Shown here one piece after another: positions 47,352 through 56,154 of a stretch of DNA of 64,000 bases. The notes under the pieces are model-generated. The model ran no database searches, was not told the origin of the DNA, and was given only the letters and a program-made list of their open reading frames with translations. The position numbers and the translations under genes are program-made. Positions within the stretch are counted from its first letter, which is position 1. The number at the start of each line of letters is the position of its first letter. Source of the DNA: Solirubrobacteraceae bacterium (GTDB taxonomy: Bacteria; Actinomycetota; Thermoleophilia; Solirubrobacterales; Solirubrobacteraceae); assembly GCA_016463765.1 (NCBI GenBank), contig JAEMQS010000008.1, positions 1-64,000 of the forward strand. Reading direction: 5' to 3'.

Positions 47352-48604
47352 ATGCCGTGGCCGTTGAGAGCCGCCTTCAGGCGCGCCTCGACGCGCTTGC
47401 CGCGGTCACCGAGCCCGGTGAAGGCGTGACTCGCCCGTCGTTCGGCCCGCTCGAGCGGGAGGCCCACGCGCTCGTCTCCGACTGGGCGCGCGAGGACGGC
47501 GCGCGCGTCGAGACCGACGCGGCGGGTAACACGGTCCTGATCTACGGCGAGGGCGAGCCCTACCTGCTACTCGGCTCCCACCTCGACACGGTGCCCGCGG
47601 GCGGCCGGTTCGACGGCACCGTCGGCGTGCTCGCGGGGATGGAAGCCGCCGCGCAGGTCGCGGGCGAGCTCGAACTCGGGGTGCGCGTCGTCGCGTTCAG
47701 CGCCGAGGAGGGTGCGCGCTTCGGCCGGCCGTGCCTGGGCAGCGAACTCGCGACGGGCGCGTCACCAGCGGGCCTGCTCGACCGGCTGCGCGACGCCGCG
47801 GGCGACAGCATTAACGACGTCGCCCGCGCCACCGGCCTGACCCCGGAGGCATGCGAGCCGTGGCTGCGCGCGCCCGCCGTCGCCGCCTATCTCGAGGTCC
47901 ACATCGAGCAGGGGCTGGTGCTCGAGCACGAGCGGGTCCGGCTCGGGGTCGTCGACGTCATCGCGGGAGCGGACCGGCTGGCGATCGAACTGACGGGCTA
48001 CGCCCAGCACAGCGGCACCACGCCGATGGCCGGGCGGCGCGACGCGTTGGCCGCCGCTGCGGAGATCGTGCTCGACGTCGAGCGAGTCGGGCGGGAGGCG
48101 CGCCACGGCGTCGCCACCATCGGGCGCCTCGACGTCGGTCCCAACAGCCCGACGACCGTCCCCGGCAGCGTGCGTGCCGTGGTGGACGTCCGCGACGTCG
48201 ACGCCGGCCGTCAGCGCGCGTCGGTCGAGGCCGTCCGGGCGGCGATCGACGCGGTCGCCGAACGGCGCGGCACCCCGGCGACCGTCACGTCGCTGGCCTC
48301 GCGCGCCCCGGTCATGCTCTCGGCCTGGCCGCGCCGGGCGCTCACCGCCGCCTGCGCGGACGCCCAGCTGCCCTACCGCGTGCTGCCGTCGGGCGCCGGC
48401 CACGACGCCGCCGTCGTGGCGCACACCGCGCCCGCCGCGCTGCTCTTCGTTCCGACGCCCAACGGCCGCAGCCATGCGCCCGACGAGGCGTGCCGCACCG
48501 AGGACATCGCCGCCGCGTGCGTGGTCCTCGCCGGGGCGCTGCGACGCCTCGACGATGACGCCGCGGGCGCCGCGGCGCTTCCCGATCCCGAACAGGAGGG
48601 CTGA
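47348..48604 (+). CDS. M20 family N-carbamoyl-L-amino acid hydrolase / allantoate amidohydrolase-like
   Basis: 418 residues from GTG 47348, overlapping the previous stop. Binuclear metal residues are visible in LLLGSHLDTVPAGGRFDGTVGVLAG (His and Asp), catalytic Glu in VVAFSAEEGARFGRPCLGSELATG, EVHIEQGLVLEHERVRLGVVD, and a dimerisation domain with GYAQHSGTTPMAGRRDA (binding His). The group hydrolyses N-carbamoyl amino acids, ureidopropionate or allantoate to the amine, CO2 and ammonia. It is the natural next step after the hydantoinases in this cluster. Confidence 0.88.
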   Translation: MNAVAVESRLQARLDALAAVTEPGEGVTRPSFGPLEREAHALVSDWAREDGARVETDAAGNTVLIYGEGEPYLLLGSHLDTVPAGGRFDGTVGVLAGMEAAAQVAGELELGVRVVAFSAEEGARFGRPCLGSELATGASPAGLLDRLRDAAGDSINDVARATGLTPEACEPWLRAPAVAAYLEVHIEQGLVLEHERVRLGVVDVIAGADRLAIELTGYAQHSGTTPMAGRRDALAAAAEIVLDVERVGREARHGVATIGRLDVGPNSPTTVPGSVRAVVDVRDVDAGRQRASVEAVRAAIDAVAERRGTPATVTSLASRAPVMLSAWPRRALTAACADAQLPYRVLPSGAGHDAAVVAHTAPAALLFVPTPNGRSHAPDEACRTEDIAAACVVLAGALRRLDDDAAGAAALPDPEQEG

Positions 48605-48607
48605 CCC

Positions 48608-49384
48608 GTGCAGACCATCGATCGCGCCGTGAGCATCCTCCAGGCGGTCGCCCAGGCGCCCGCGGGACTGACCCTGTCCGAGCTGTCGCGTCAGACCGGG
48701 CTCGCGCCGGCGACCTGCCACCGGCTGCTCAGCTCGCTGGCGACGTCGGCGATGGTCGAGCGCAACGACACGACGAAGCGCTGGCGACCTGGGCTCGGCC
48801 TCGTGCGCATCGCCGGGTCGGTGAGTCCCGCGGCGGGGTGGGGCAGCCTCGTCGACCCGGTGCTCGTCGAGCTGCGCGACCACTGGCAGGAGTGCTTCTA
48901 CTTCAGCAACCTCACCGACGGCCAGGTCGTCTGCGTGCGCTCGGTGGAGACGACCGAACCGCACCGCATCAGCGTCAGCGTGCCGCTCGGACGGCGCATG
49001 TCGCTCCACGCGTCGGCGGCGGCGAAGGCGATCCTCGCGCACATCACCGAGGACGAGGCGCGGCGCCTGCTCGAGAGCGTCCAGCTCGAGCAGTTCACGT
49101 CGTACACGCTGCCGACCCCCGACGACGTCCTGCGTGATCTCGTCGCGACGCGTGACCGCGGGTTCGCCGTGTGCGACCAGGAGATGGAACTGGGCGTGGC
49201 CGCGTACGCCGCCGCCATCCCGGGACCTCCCGGTGAGGCACCGCGCAGTCTCGGCGTGATCGGGCACCGCGAGCGGCTCGGGGCGCGGATGCGCGCTGGC
49301 CTCCTCGACGCGCTGCTCACCGCCGCGGAAGAACTCTCCGGGGCGACGGGTGCCGCGTTGCAACCGCGCGCGCTCGCGTGGTGA
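48608..49384 (+). CDS. IclR family transcriptional regulator
   Basis: 258 residues. The N-terminal winged helix-turn-helix (AVSILQAVAQAPAGLTLSELSRQTGLAPATCHRLLSSLATSAMVER) spans residues 6-52 and the C-terminal part is the IclR effector-binding domain (HWQECFYFSNL.., LGRRMSLHASAAAKAILA.., DQEMELGVAAYAAAI). It lies inside the operon it probably controls. Tandem TCC/GGA inverted repeats upstream of the operon and of the amidase operon are plausible binding sites. GTG start with AGGAGGG. Effector probably a degradation intermediate. Confidence 0.92.
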   Translation: MQTIDRAVSILQAVAQAPAGLTLSELSRQTGLAPATCHRLLSSLATSAMVERNDTTKRWRPGLGLVRIAGSVSPAAGWGSLVDPVLVELRDHWQECFYFSNLTDGQVVCVRSVETTEPHRISVSVPLGRRMSLHASAAAKAILAHITEDEARRLLESVQLEQFTSYTLPTPDDVLRDLVATRDRGFAVCDQEMELGVAAYAAAIPGPPGEAPRSLGVIGHRERLGARMRAGLLDALLTAAEELSGATGAALQPRALAW

Positions 49385-50739
49385 CGGCCACCGGGGCCGC
49401 CGCTCGGCGGCCCGCCGCACCCGCCGGTCCCAGCCCGACACGCCTCGGCCTGCTCCTCGGCTACGTCGCCGGAACCAGCGGGCTGGGGCTCGCGGCCGCG
49501 CCGATCGTCAGCCGTGAGGTCGCGGCGGAACTCGGGGTCGCCACTGCGCAGACCGCGTGGGTCGTCGCCATCTTCTCGCTCGCGATCGGCGTGTCGACCC
49601 CGGTCTGGGGCCGACTGGCCGACCTGCACGGCGGGCGGCGCGTCGTGGTCCTCGCGTCGCTGGCGTCGGTCGCGGGCACCATCGTCGTCCTGCTCGCGCC
49701 GACCATGCCAGCGCTGCTGGCCGGCCGGTTCCTGCAGGGCGCAGCGAGCGCCGGTCTGTCGATCGTGGCGTTCTCGATCCCGGCGCAGCGCCTCGATCCG
49801 GCAGGGCGGGCACGGGCCCTGGGGGTGCTCACCGCGCTGGCGGCACTCACCCTCGGCGCCGGACCGGTGCTGGGCGCGGCCGCCGAGTCCCTCGCCGGAT
49901 GGCGGGCCGCGCTGACCCTCAGCGTGCTCATGCTGCTCGCGGCTCCGGCGCTCGCCCGGATGGCGGCGCCGCCGATGGCCGGCGCGGGCCGCCACCTCGA
50001 CCTGGGCGGCGCGTCGCTGGTCCTGGCGACCGGCGTGGCCGCCTTCGTCCTGCTCCAGGCGCGGGCGACCGGCATCGCGCCCGTGATCGTCGGTCTCGTC
50101 GCCATCGCAGGGATCGGCGCCGCGGTCACGCTCGCACGCCATGTGCGCCGGGTCCCGACCGGGTTCCTCCCGCTCGCGGTGGTCCGCAACCGGGTGTTCG
50201 TCTGGCTGTCACTCTCGGCCGCGGCGCTCATGGCAGGGTTCCTCGGCCTGGGATTCGTCGCGCCGCTCCTGCTGACCGAGAACGTCGAACGCTCGTCACT
50301 CGAGGTCGGCATGCTGCTGCTCCCGGCGGCGCTGTGCGCGGCGGCGACGGCCCAGGTGGTCGGCATGGTCCGGGGGTCCGTCTCGGCCGAGGCGATCATG
50401 GTCGCGCTCGGCGCCGTCTCGGCGACGGGGGTCTGCGCCGCCGGGTTCGCCGGTGACACGCCCGCCGTCGTCATCGCGGGCCTCGCGGCGGCGACGTCCG
50501 GGTTCGCGGGGGCCCAGGTCGCCATCCTCGACCGCATCGCCGACCTCGTCCCCGTCGCCGACCGCGGCGTGGCGATGGGCGTCTTCAACCTCATCTTCAT
50601 CACCGGCGGCGCGACCGGCGCGGCGGTTGCCGGCGCGGTCGTCGACGTCTCCTCGCTGTCGGCCGCCGCCATTGCGTGCGGGATCCTGACGGCCCTCGCG
50701 ATGCCAACGGCGTGGGCCGCGGCGCGGTCCGGGACCTGA
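49381..50739 (+). CDS. MFS transporter
   Basis: 452 residues with about 12-14 hydrophobic helices. The cytoplasmic loop WGRLADLHGGRRVVV after helix 2 is the MFS motif A, and RFLQGAASAGLSIVAFSIPAQRLDPAGR resembles motif B of drug-type exporters. GTG 49381 overlaps the IclR stop (GTGA); GTG 49378 is a one-codon alternative. Its place in the catabolic operon suggests uptake of the substrate or export of a toxic intermediate. Confidence 0.88.
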   Translation: MTATGAAARRPAAPAGPSPTRLGLLLGYVAGTSGLGLAAAPIVSREVAAELGVATAQTAWVVAIFSLAIGVSTPVWGRLADLHGGRRVVVLASLASVAGTIVVLLAPTMPALLAGRFLQGAASAGLSIVAFSIPAQRLDPAGRARALGVLTALAALTLGAGPVLGAAAESLAGWRAALTLSVLMLLAAPALARMAAPPMAGAGRHLDLGGASLVLATGVAAFVLLQARATGIAPVIVGLVAIAGIGAAVTLARHVRRVPTGFLPLAVVRNRVFVWLSLSAAALMAGFLGLGFVAPLLLTENVERSSLEVGMLLLPAALCAAATAQVVGMVRGSVSAEAIMVALGAVSATGVCAAGFAGDTPAVVIAGLAAATSGFAGAQVAILDRIADLVPVADRGVAMGVFNLIFITGGATGAAVAGAVVDVSSLSAAAIACGILTALAMPTAWAAARSGT

Positions 50740-50925
50740 CGTCTTCCGCGTGATGCAACGGTTTGCCACAGACAGGACAACGTGGACGGTGCCCGGCCCT
50801 CGGGATTGGCCTCGGCGTCACTGGGACCGTTGCGCCGTCCCCGCGAGCATCCAGTGTGCAGCGACCGCGCGGTGCGGTCACCACGGAAGGATCGTCATGC
50901 CCCCGCTGAACGCCCGAAGCCTGTG
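50740..50925 (+). promoter_or_regulatory. 186-bp gap before hydantoinase gene; possible regulatory leader
   Basis: Holds a reversed CTTCCG (50743-50748) and a CGGAAG (50884-50889) as in the tandem operators but not with 21-bp spacing. A 9-codon reading frame (50897-50926, MPPLNARSL) has GGAAGGA before it and ends so that its TGA shares a base with the hydantoinase ATG (TGATG). No good Shine-Dalgarno serves the hydantoinase itself, so translation may be coupled to this short leader. No terminator is seen after the MFS gene. Confidence 0.35.
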
Positions 50926-52326
50926 ATGTACGACGTCCTCGTACGCGGCGGGACCGTGGTCTCCGGGGCGGGTGAACGGCGAGCGGATGTCGCCGTCGCG
51001 GGCGGCCGGATCGTCGCCGTGGGCGACGACGTGGACCCTGTCGTGCAGGCGCGTGAGCTGGTCGACGCCGACGGCCTGCTCGTGCTGCCGGGCGTCATCG
51101 ACGAGCACGTCCACCCGATCTACCACGACGACCCGCGCCAGACGTCGATCGTCGGCGCCTTCGGCGGGGTGACGACGATCATGGGGTTCGCCTACGCCCA
51201 CCCAGGCGCGTCGCTGCTGGAGGAGGTCCAGATCCTGCGCGATCGCCACGAGGCCGGATCGGTCCTGGACTACACGATCCACGCGGGCATGTTCGACGCC
51301 GGCGTGCAGGTCGCCGAGATGCCCGCGGTCGCAGCCACCGGCGTGCGGTCGTTCAAGGTGTTCCTCGCGTATGCCGCGCAGGGATGGATGACCGACGACG
51401 CATCGCTGGTGTCCGTGCTCCGCGCGTCGCGTGAGGTCGGCGGGCTGGTGATGGTGCACTGCGAGAACGGCCCGGTCATCGACGTCCTGGAGTCCGAGGC
51501 CCGCGCCGGCCTGCTCGGCGACGATCCGGTGGACGCGCTGCTGGCCAGCCGCCCCGACGTGCTGGAGGCCGAGGCGGTCCAGCGGGTCGCGGCGGTGGCC
51601 GAGGCGCTCGACCTGCCGGTCTTCATCGTCCATGTCACCTCGGCGCGTGCGCTGGAGGCGGTGCGGGCCGCGCGCGCCCGCGGGCAGTGGCTGATCGGCG
51701 AGACGTGCCCGCAGTACCTGGCGCTCACCGGCGACGCGGTCCGCGAGTACGGCGCGCTGGCGAAGATCGGCCCGCCGCTGCGCACCGCCGCCGACAACGA
51801 GGCGCTCTGGGCCGGGCTGGCCGACGGGACGCTGCAGACCGTCGGCTCCGACCACGTGCCGAAGAAGCTCGCGTCCGAGCGCGACACGCCACTGCTGGAC
51901 GCCGGCTTCGGGGCGCCGTCCATCGAGACGATGCTCCCCATCCTGCTCGACGGCGCGCTGACCGGGCGGATCACGCTGCCGCGGCTCGTCGAGGTCCTGT
52001 GCGAGAACCCCGCGCGGGCGTTCGGGCTGTTCGGGCGCAAGGGGACGGTCAGCGCGGGCGCCGACGCCGACCTGGTCCTGGTCGACCCGGCGGGTCTGAC
52101 CACCCTCGGGGTCGCGCACGAGCACACGAACTCCGGGTACTCGCTCTACGAGGGCCGTGAGGTCCGCGGGGCGCTGCGACTGACCATGGCGGGCGGCCGG
52201 ATCGTCGTGCGCGACGGGGAGTTGGAGGATGACCGCCCGGCCGGGATGTTCCTGCCGACCGGGCCGTTCAACGACCCGCTCTACGGCCCTGCGCCGCGTC
52301 GCGCGCCGGCACTCACGCCGCAGTGA
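50926..52326 (+). CDS. dihydropyrimidinase/D-hydantoinase family amidohydrolase
   Basis: 466 residues. The binuclear metal site is complete: His61 and His63 in VIDEHVHPIYH, carboxylated Lys144 in RSFKVFLAY, His178 in VHCENG, His236 in IVHVTSA, and Asp309 in VGSDHVP. It opens cyclic ureides such as hydantoin or dihydropyrimidine to N-carbamoyl amino acids, which the M20 hydrolase in the same operon would split. It lacks the YNLYEG motif wording of classic hydantoinases but has TNSGYSLYEGREVRG. Overlaps the convergent DUF3830 gene by 14 bases. GTG 50923 is an alternative start. Confidence 0.9.
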   Translation: MYDVLVRGGTVVSGAGERRADVAVAGGRIVAVGDDVDPVVQARELVDADGLLVLPGVIDEHVHPIYHDDPRQTSIVGAFGGVTTIMGFAYAHPGASLLEEVQILRDRHEAGSVLDYTIHAGMFDAGVQVAEMPAVAATGVRSFKVFLAYAAQGWMTDDASLVSVLRASREVGGLVMVHCENGPVIDVLESEARAGLLGDDPVDALLASRPDVLEAEAVQRVAAVAEALDLPVFIVHVTSARALEAVRAARARGQWLIGETCPQYLALTGDAVREYGALAKIGPPLRTAADNEALWAGLADGTLQTVGSDHVPKKLASERDTPLLDAGFGAPSIETMLPILLDGALTGRITLPRLVEVLCENPARAFGLFGRKGTVSAGADADLVLVDPAGLTTLGVAHEHTNSGYSLYEGREVRGALRLTMAGGRIVVRDGELEDDRPAGMFLPTGPFNDPLYGPAPRRAPALTPQ

Positions 52327-52729
52327 AGCGGATCGGCTGCGCGCCCTCCCAGAGGGTGCGCACGCCGAGGTCGCGGAGCTGCTCGAGGCCTTCGTCGATC
52401 GTCAGGAAGTGGTTGCCCGCGAGCTGCCCGACGACGCTGGAGAACATGGTCGGCCCGTACGGCACGAGGATCTCGGTCTCGCTCAGCGGGCCGGGATAGA
52501 GCAGCACCTCGCCGGGGGCGGGGTGGCTCGTGGCGTGCTCGGGCCCGAGGTCGAAATCGAAGTCCCCGAGGGGGATCCAGGACGCCTCGCCGCTCCAGCG
52601 CACGTGGACGAGCTGCTGCTCGAACGGCAGGCGCGCGACGAACGCCGCGCACGTCCGCGGCGCGGCGTCGAGCTCCAGCCGGGCGCCGAAGGTGAAGGGG
52701 CCCGCGGTGATGGTCAGCCGTTCGATCAT
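52313..52729 (-). CDS. DUF3830 family protein (cyclophilin-like fold)
   Basis: 138 residues with conserved IERLTITAGPFTFGARLELDAAPRTCAAFVARLPFEQQLVHVRWSGEASWIP and HPAPGEVLLYPGPLSETEILVPYGPTMFSS, the DUF3830 pattern, often found next to hydantoinases in Proteobacteria and Actinobacteria. A cyclophilin-like barrel suggests binding or isomerising a cyclic ureide. Last gene of a seven-gene minus-strand operon, overlapping the hydantoinase gene by 4 bases. Confidence 0.78.
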   Translation of the reverse strand: MIERLTITAGPFTFGARLELDAAPRTCAAFVARLPFEQQLVHVRWSGEASWIPLGDFDFDLGPEHATSHPAPGEVLLYPGPLSETEILVPYGPTMFSSVVGQLAGNHFLTIDEGLEQLRDLGVRTLWEGAQPIRFTAA

Positions 52730-54132
52730 GCCGTCGCTCCACTGGTCGCAGGGGTGCCGAAGGGCGAGCGTGCGACAAACCGCCCGTGGCCGGGGCCGAC
52801 GGTCAGGCGCCCGTCCTCGATGACCGGGGTGCCACGGACGAGCACCGTCTCGGGCGCGCCCACGACGGTCATGCCCTCGTACAGGTTGTAGTCCACCGCG
52901 GAGTGGTGGGTGGCCGACGAGATCACCAGCTCGCGCTCGGGGTCGAAGACCACGATGTCCGCGTCCGCGCCCACGGCGATCGAGCCCTTGTGCGGCGCCA
53001 GGCCGAACAGCCGCGCCGGTGTCGTGCTCAGCAGGTCGACCATGCGATGCAGGGAGATGCGGCCCTCGCGCACGCCGAAGTGGTGGGCGAGGACGAGCCG
53101 CTGCTCGATCCCCGGCGCGCCGTTCGGGATCTTCGAGAAGTCGTCCCGGCCCATGGCCTTCTGGTCGGCGAAGCGGAACGGGCAGTGGTCGGTCGTCAGT
53201 TGATCCAGCGCGCCGTCGGCCAGCGCGCGCCAGAGCAGCGGCTGGTTGGAGACATGACGCGGGGGAGGGGAGAAGGTGTACTTCGCGCCCTCGAACTCCG
53301 GCGCGGAGAGTTGCGACTCGTCGCAGAACAGGTACTGCGGGCACGTCTCGGCCCACACGCGCCAGCCAGCCTCGCGCGCCCGGCGGATCGAAGCCAGGGC
53401 CTCGCCGCAGGAGACGTGCACGACGAACAGGTCGCAGCCCGCGATGCGGGCGAGGTTGATGGCGCGGTTCGTCGCCTCGGCCTCGGCCTCTGGGGGCCGC
53501 GTGAGCGCGTGCTGCTCGGGGCCCGTGCGCCCGGCGGCGAGCGCCTGGCGGGTGAGGACGTCGATCGCGTCGCCGTGCTCGGCGTGGACGAGGACGAGCG
53601 CGCCCGCGTCGGCGGCGGTCTGCATGACGCGCAGGAGCACGTCGTCGCCGACCATGATCGCGCCCTTGTAGGCCATGAAGAGCTTCCAGCTCGGCACTCC
53701 CGCGTCGACCATCGCGGCCAGCGCGTCGGGCCCGCCGCCGCCCTCGAGGTCCGTGACCGCCAGGTGGAAGCCGACGTCGACGACCGCCTTGCCCGCGCGG
53801 TTGGCCTCCCAGGTCGCGATGGCGTCCTCGAAGGCGACCCCCGCGAACTGCGTGGCGAAGTCGACGATCGTCGTCGTCCCGCCGAACGCCGCGGCGACGG
53901 TCCCGGTGAAGAAGTCGTCGCAGGTCACCGTCCCCGCCGACGGCGACGCCAGATGCGTGTGCGTGTCGACGCCGCCGGGCAGCACGTAGCGGCCGGCGGC
54001 GTCGATGACGCGGTCCGCGGCGACGTCGAGGTCCGCACCGATGAGCACGATGCGCTCGCCCTCGATCAGGACGTCGGCGAGGTAGTCGTCACTCGCGGTG
54101 ACGACCCGGCCACCGCGTACCAGCGTCCGCAT
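52726..54132 (-). CDS. hydA: dihydropyrimidinase / D-hydantoinase
   Basis: 468 residues, classic length. Metal site: His58 and His60 in GVDTHTHL, carboxylated Lys150 in SWKLFMAYKGA, His183 in LVHAEHG, His239 in VVHVSCGEAL, Asp315 in TTDHCPF; VDYNLYEGMTVVGAPE is the C-terminal family mark. It is a second, separate ring-opening enzyme beside the one at 50.9 kb, in the opposite operon; the two are only moderately alike. Ring opening of dihydrouracil or a 5-substituted hydantoin is expected. Starts 5 bases downstream (minus strand) of the small barrel gene. Confidence 0.93.
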   Translation of the reverse strand: MRTLVRGGRVVTASDDYLADVLIEGERIVLIGADLDVAADRVIDAAGRYVLPGGVDTHTHLASPSAGTVTCDDFFTGTVAAAFGGTTTIVDFATQFAGVAFEDAIATWEANRAGKAVVDVGFHLAVTDLEGGGGPDALAAMVDAGVPSWKLFMAYKGAIMVGDDVLLRVMQTAADAGALVLVHAEHGDAIDVLTRQALAAGRTGPEQHALTRPPEAEAEATNRAINLARIAGCDLFVVHVSCGEALASIRRAREAGWRVWAETCPQYLFCDESQLSAPEFEGAKYTFSPPPRHVSNQPLLWRALADGALDQLTTDHCPFRFADQKAMGRDDFSKIPNGAPGIEQRLVLAHHFGVREGRISLHRMVDLLSTTPARLFGLAPHKGSIAVGADADIVVFDPERELVISSATHHSAVDYNLYEGMTVVGAPETVLVRGTPVIEDGRLTVGPGHGRFVARSPFGTPATSGATA

Positions 54133-54136
54133 CGAC

Positions 54137-54445
54137 CTAGATGACGCTGCCGTAGTGCAGCTTGACCGAGTCGGGGTTCGCGATCTTCAGCCACTGCTCG
54201 TAGACGGGCTTCATCGCGGGGTAGTCGTTGACCTTCTCCCACGCCTCGACGCTGTCGGCCTCGATGACCTCGAGGATGTCGTAGGCGATGTCGCCGCTCG
54301 TCGAGCGGTCCATCTCGAACACCTCGTACCGGGTGATGCCCGGCTGGCTGCCGCCGATCACCTGGTCGGTGGTCTTCGACCATTCGCGGTACTGCTCGCG
54401 GGTCACGCCCTCCGCGAGGTCGTACGTGATGATGACCATGGTCAC
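54137..54445 (-). CDS. small EthD/REDY-like dimeric alpha-beta barrel protein
   Basis: 102 residues: MVIITYDLAEGVTREQYREWSKTTDQ.. forms one ferredoxin-like barrel unit with two beta strands and a helix at the start. GITRYEVFEMDRS and DILEVIEADSVEAWEKVNDY follow. Such proteins act as dimeric barrels in small-molecule catabolism (EthD, REDY-like), sometimes as ligand-binding helpers. GTG 54445 chosen since it overlaps the previous stop (GTGA) with GGAGGAG 8 bases before; ATG 54439 would shorten it by two residues. Function unknown. Confidence 0.7.
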   Translation of the reverse strand: MTMVIITYDLAEGVTREQYREWSKTTDQVIGGSQPGITRYEVFEMDRSTSGDIAYDILEVIEADSVEAWEKVNDYPAMKPVYEQWLKIANPDSVKLHYGSVI

Positions 54446-56154
54446 GGGTGGTTCTCCTCCTGGTATCCGTAGACGTCCCGAGCTTCCTCGGGGGTGATGT
54501 AGCCGGCCTGCAGGTCCGCCGCGACGGCGGCCCGGTCGCGCTCGCGCGGGTCGCCGATCCCGCCACCGCCGCCCTGCAGGGAGACGAAGACATCCCCGGC
54601 CTGCAGCGGCAGGTTGGCGAACTTCGACGGTGACGCCAGGTCGTAGACGTGCTGCACGCGGCGCTGCTCGCCGTCGCGCACGAGCTCGAAGCCGTTGGGC
54701 GCGCCGCCGTGCCCGCCGTCGAGGCCGTGGGCCTCGAGGTCGTGGTGGCCGCTGATGGCCGATAGCCGGGTGGGGACCTCGACCTCCAGGCGCCGCTCGG
54801 TGCCCAGGCCGCCGCGCCACTTCCCGGCGCCGCCGGAGCCCTCGCGCAGGGCGAACGCCTGGTAGCGGATCGGGTAGCGGGCCTCCCAGGCTTCGCACGA
54901 CTCGTTCTTCGAGTTGGCCATGATGTGCCACATGGCGCTGTTGCCGTCGCCGCCCTCGAAGGCCCCGCAGCCGCCCGCCTGGTAGCTGTACCAGAGGAAC
55001 TCGCCACCGTCCTCGGCGGAGCGCTGGCCGCCGCCGGTGGCGTTCTGGCCGGTCGAGTACGAGCCTGCCACCGCGCGGTCGGGCAGCAGGTCGGACAGCG
55101 CGCGCAGTACGACCTCCGCGGCGCGGGCGGCGGGGTCGGCGGTGGTGCCGAACGTCGGCGCGGGGTACGTCGGGTTGACCATGCACCCGAGCGGTGCGCG
55201 CACGTCGATGAGCCGCGTGACGCCGGCGTTCAGCGGCAGGTCGGGGTCGAGCATCGTGATGAGCGAGCCAATGACCGCCGCGCGGGTGCTCGCGTACGTG
55301 CAGTTGATGGGCGCGAGCGCCTGCGGTGACGTGCCCGCGAAGTCTGCGACGACCGTGCCGTCGGGCTGCTTCTCGATCTGCACGCGGATGGGGAACGGAC
55401 CCTCGCCGGTGGCGGTGTCCTCCATGACGTCCTCGCCGGTCGCCGCCCGCGCCGGGAGCCGTTCGACGGCGGCGAGGAAGCGGCGGCGGCTGTAGGAGAT
55501 CGCCGCGTCGATGGCGGCCTCGTAGCCGCTCATGCCGTTGCGCTCGACGAGCGCCTGGATGCGCCGCTCGGCCGCGATGGCCGATGCGATCTGTGCCTGC
55601 ATGTCGCCCCAGCACTGGTGCTTGAGGCGGACGTTGCGCAGCACCATGCGGCGCACGTCTTCGCGCAGCACGCCCGCGTCGTAGAGCTGCACGGCGGGCA
55701 GCAGCAGGCCCTCCTGGACGACGTCCTGGGCGACGCCGGACCAGCCGCCGGGCGCCATGCCGCCGACGTCGCTCCAGTGGCCGCGGTTCGTCGCGAAGCC
55801 GACGTGGCGGCCGTCGGCGAACATCGGCCGCACGACGCACACGTCGGCCTGGTGCGTGCCGCCGTCGTACGGGTCGTTGTGGAGGTAGACGTCGCCGGGC
55901 TGCCACGGCCCGTTGGCCTGGCGGATGACCGCGGCGATCGCGCCCTCCAGGCCGCCCGCGTGCACGCCGACACCCTGGTCCTGGGCGATCATCTGGCCGT
56001 CGGCGTCGAAGATGCCGCACGTGAAGTCCTCGCCGTGGCAGAAGCACGTCGAGTACGCCGTGCGCGTCGTGGTGATCACCATCTCCTTGACGGTGTTCAC
56101 GAGGTAGGACCGCAGGATCTCGGCGGTGAAGGCGTCGGTCTGCACGGTGCTCAC
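54442..56154 (-). CDS. hyuB: hydantoinase B / oxoprolinase subunit
   Basis: 570 residues. HyuB family signatures include the cysteine-bearing TTTRTAYSTCFCHGEDFTCGIFDADGQMIAQ, WQPGDVYLHNDPYDGGTHQADV, and QNATGGGQRSAEDGGEFLW plus GGLGTERRLEVEV. It works with HyuA to hydrolyse hydantoins, 5-oxoproline, N-methylhydantoin or caprolactam-like lactams in an ATP-dependent way. The end is Gly-rich (SLQGGGGGIGDPRERDRAAVAADLQAGYITPEEARD), as usual. Overlaps HyuA by ATGA. Confidence 0.93.
   Translation of the reverse strand: MSTVQTDAFTAEILRSYLVNTVKEMVITTTRTAYSTCFCHGEDFTCGIFDADGQMIAQDQGVGVHAGGLEGAIAAVIRQANGPWQPGDVYLHNDPYDGGTHQADVCVVRPMFADGRHVGFATNRGHWSDVGGMAPGGWSGVAQDVVQEGLLLPAVQLYDAGVLREDVRRMVLRNVRLKHQCWGDMQAQIASAIAAERRIQALVERNGMSGYEAAIDAAISYSRRRFLAAVERLPARAATGEDVMEDTATGEGPFPIRVQIEKQPDGTVVADFAGTSPQALAPINCTYASTRAAVIGSLITMLDPDLPLNAGVTRLIDVRAPLGCMVNPTYPAPTFGTTADPAARAAEVVLRALSDLLPDRAVAGSYSTGQNATGGGQRSAEDGGEFLWYSYQAGGCGAFEGGDGNSAMWHIMANSKNESCEAWEARYPIRYQAFALREGSGGAGKWRGGLGTERRLEVEVPTRLSAISGHHDLEAHGLDGGHGGAPNGFELVRDGEQRRVQHVYDLASPSKFANLPLQAGDVFVSLQGGGGGIGDPRERDRAAVAADLQAGYITPEEARDVYGYQEENHP

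Noticed and set aside
50743-50889. CTTCCG and CGGAAG before the hydantoinase gene as a fourth tandem operator
   Set aside because: The two cores are in opposite orientation and about 140 bp apart; the surrounding bases do not match the two-site pattern.
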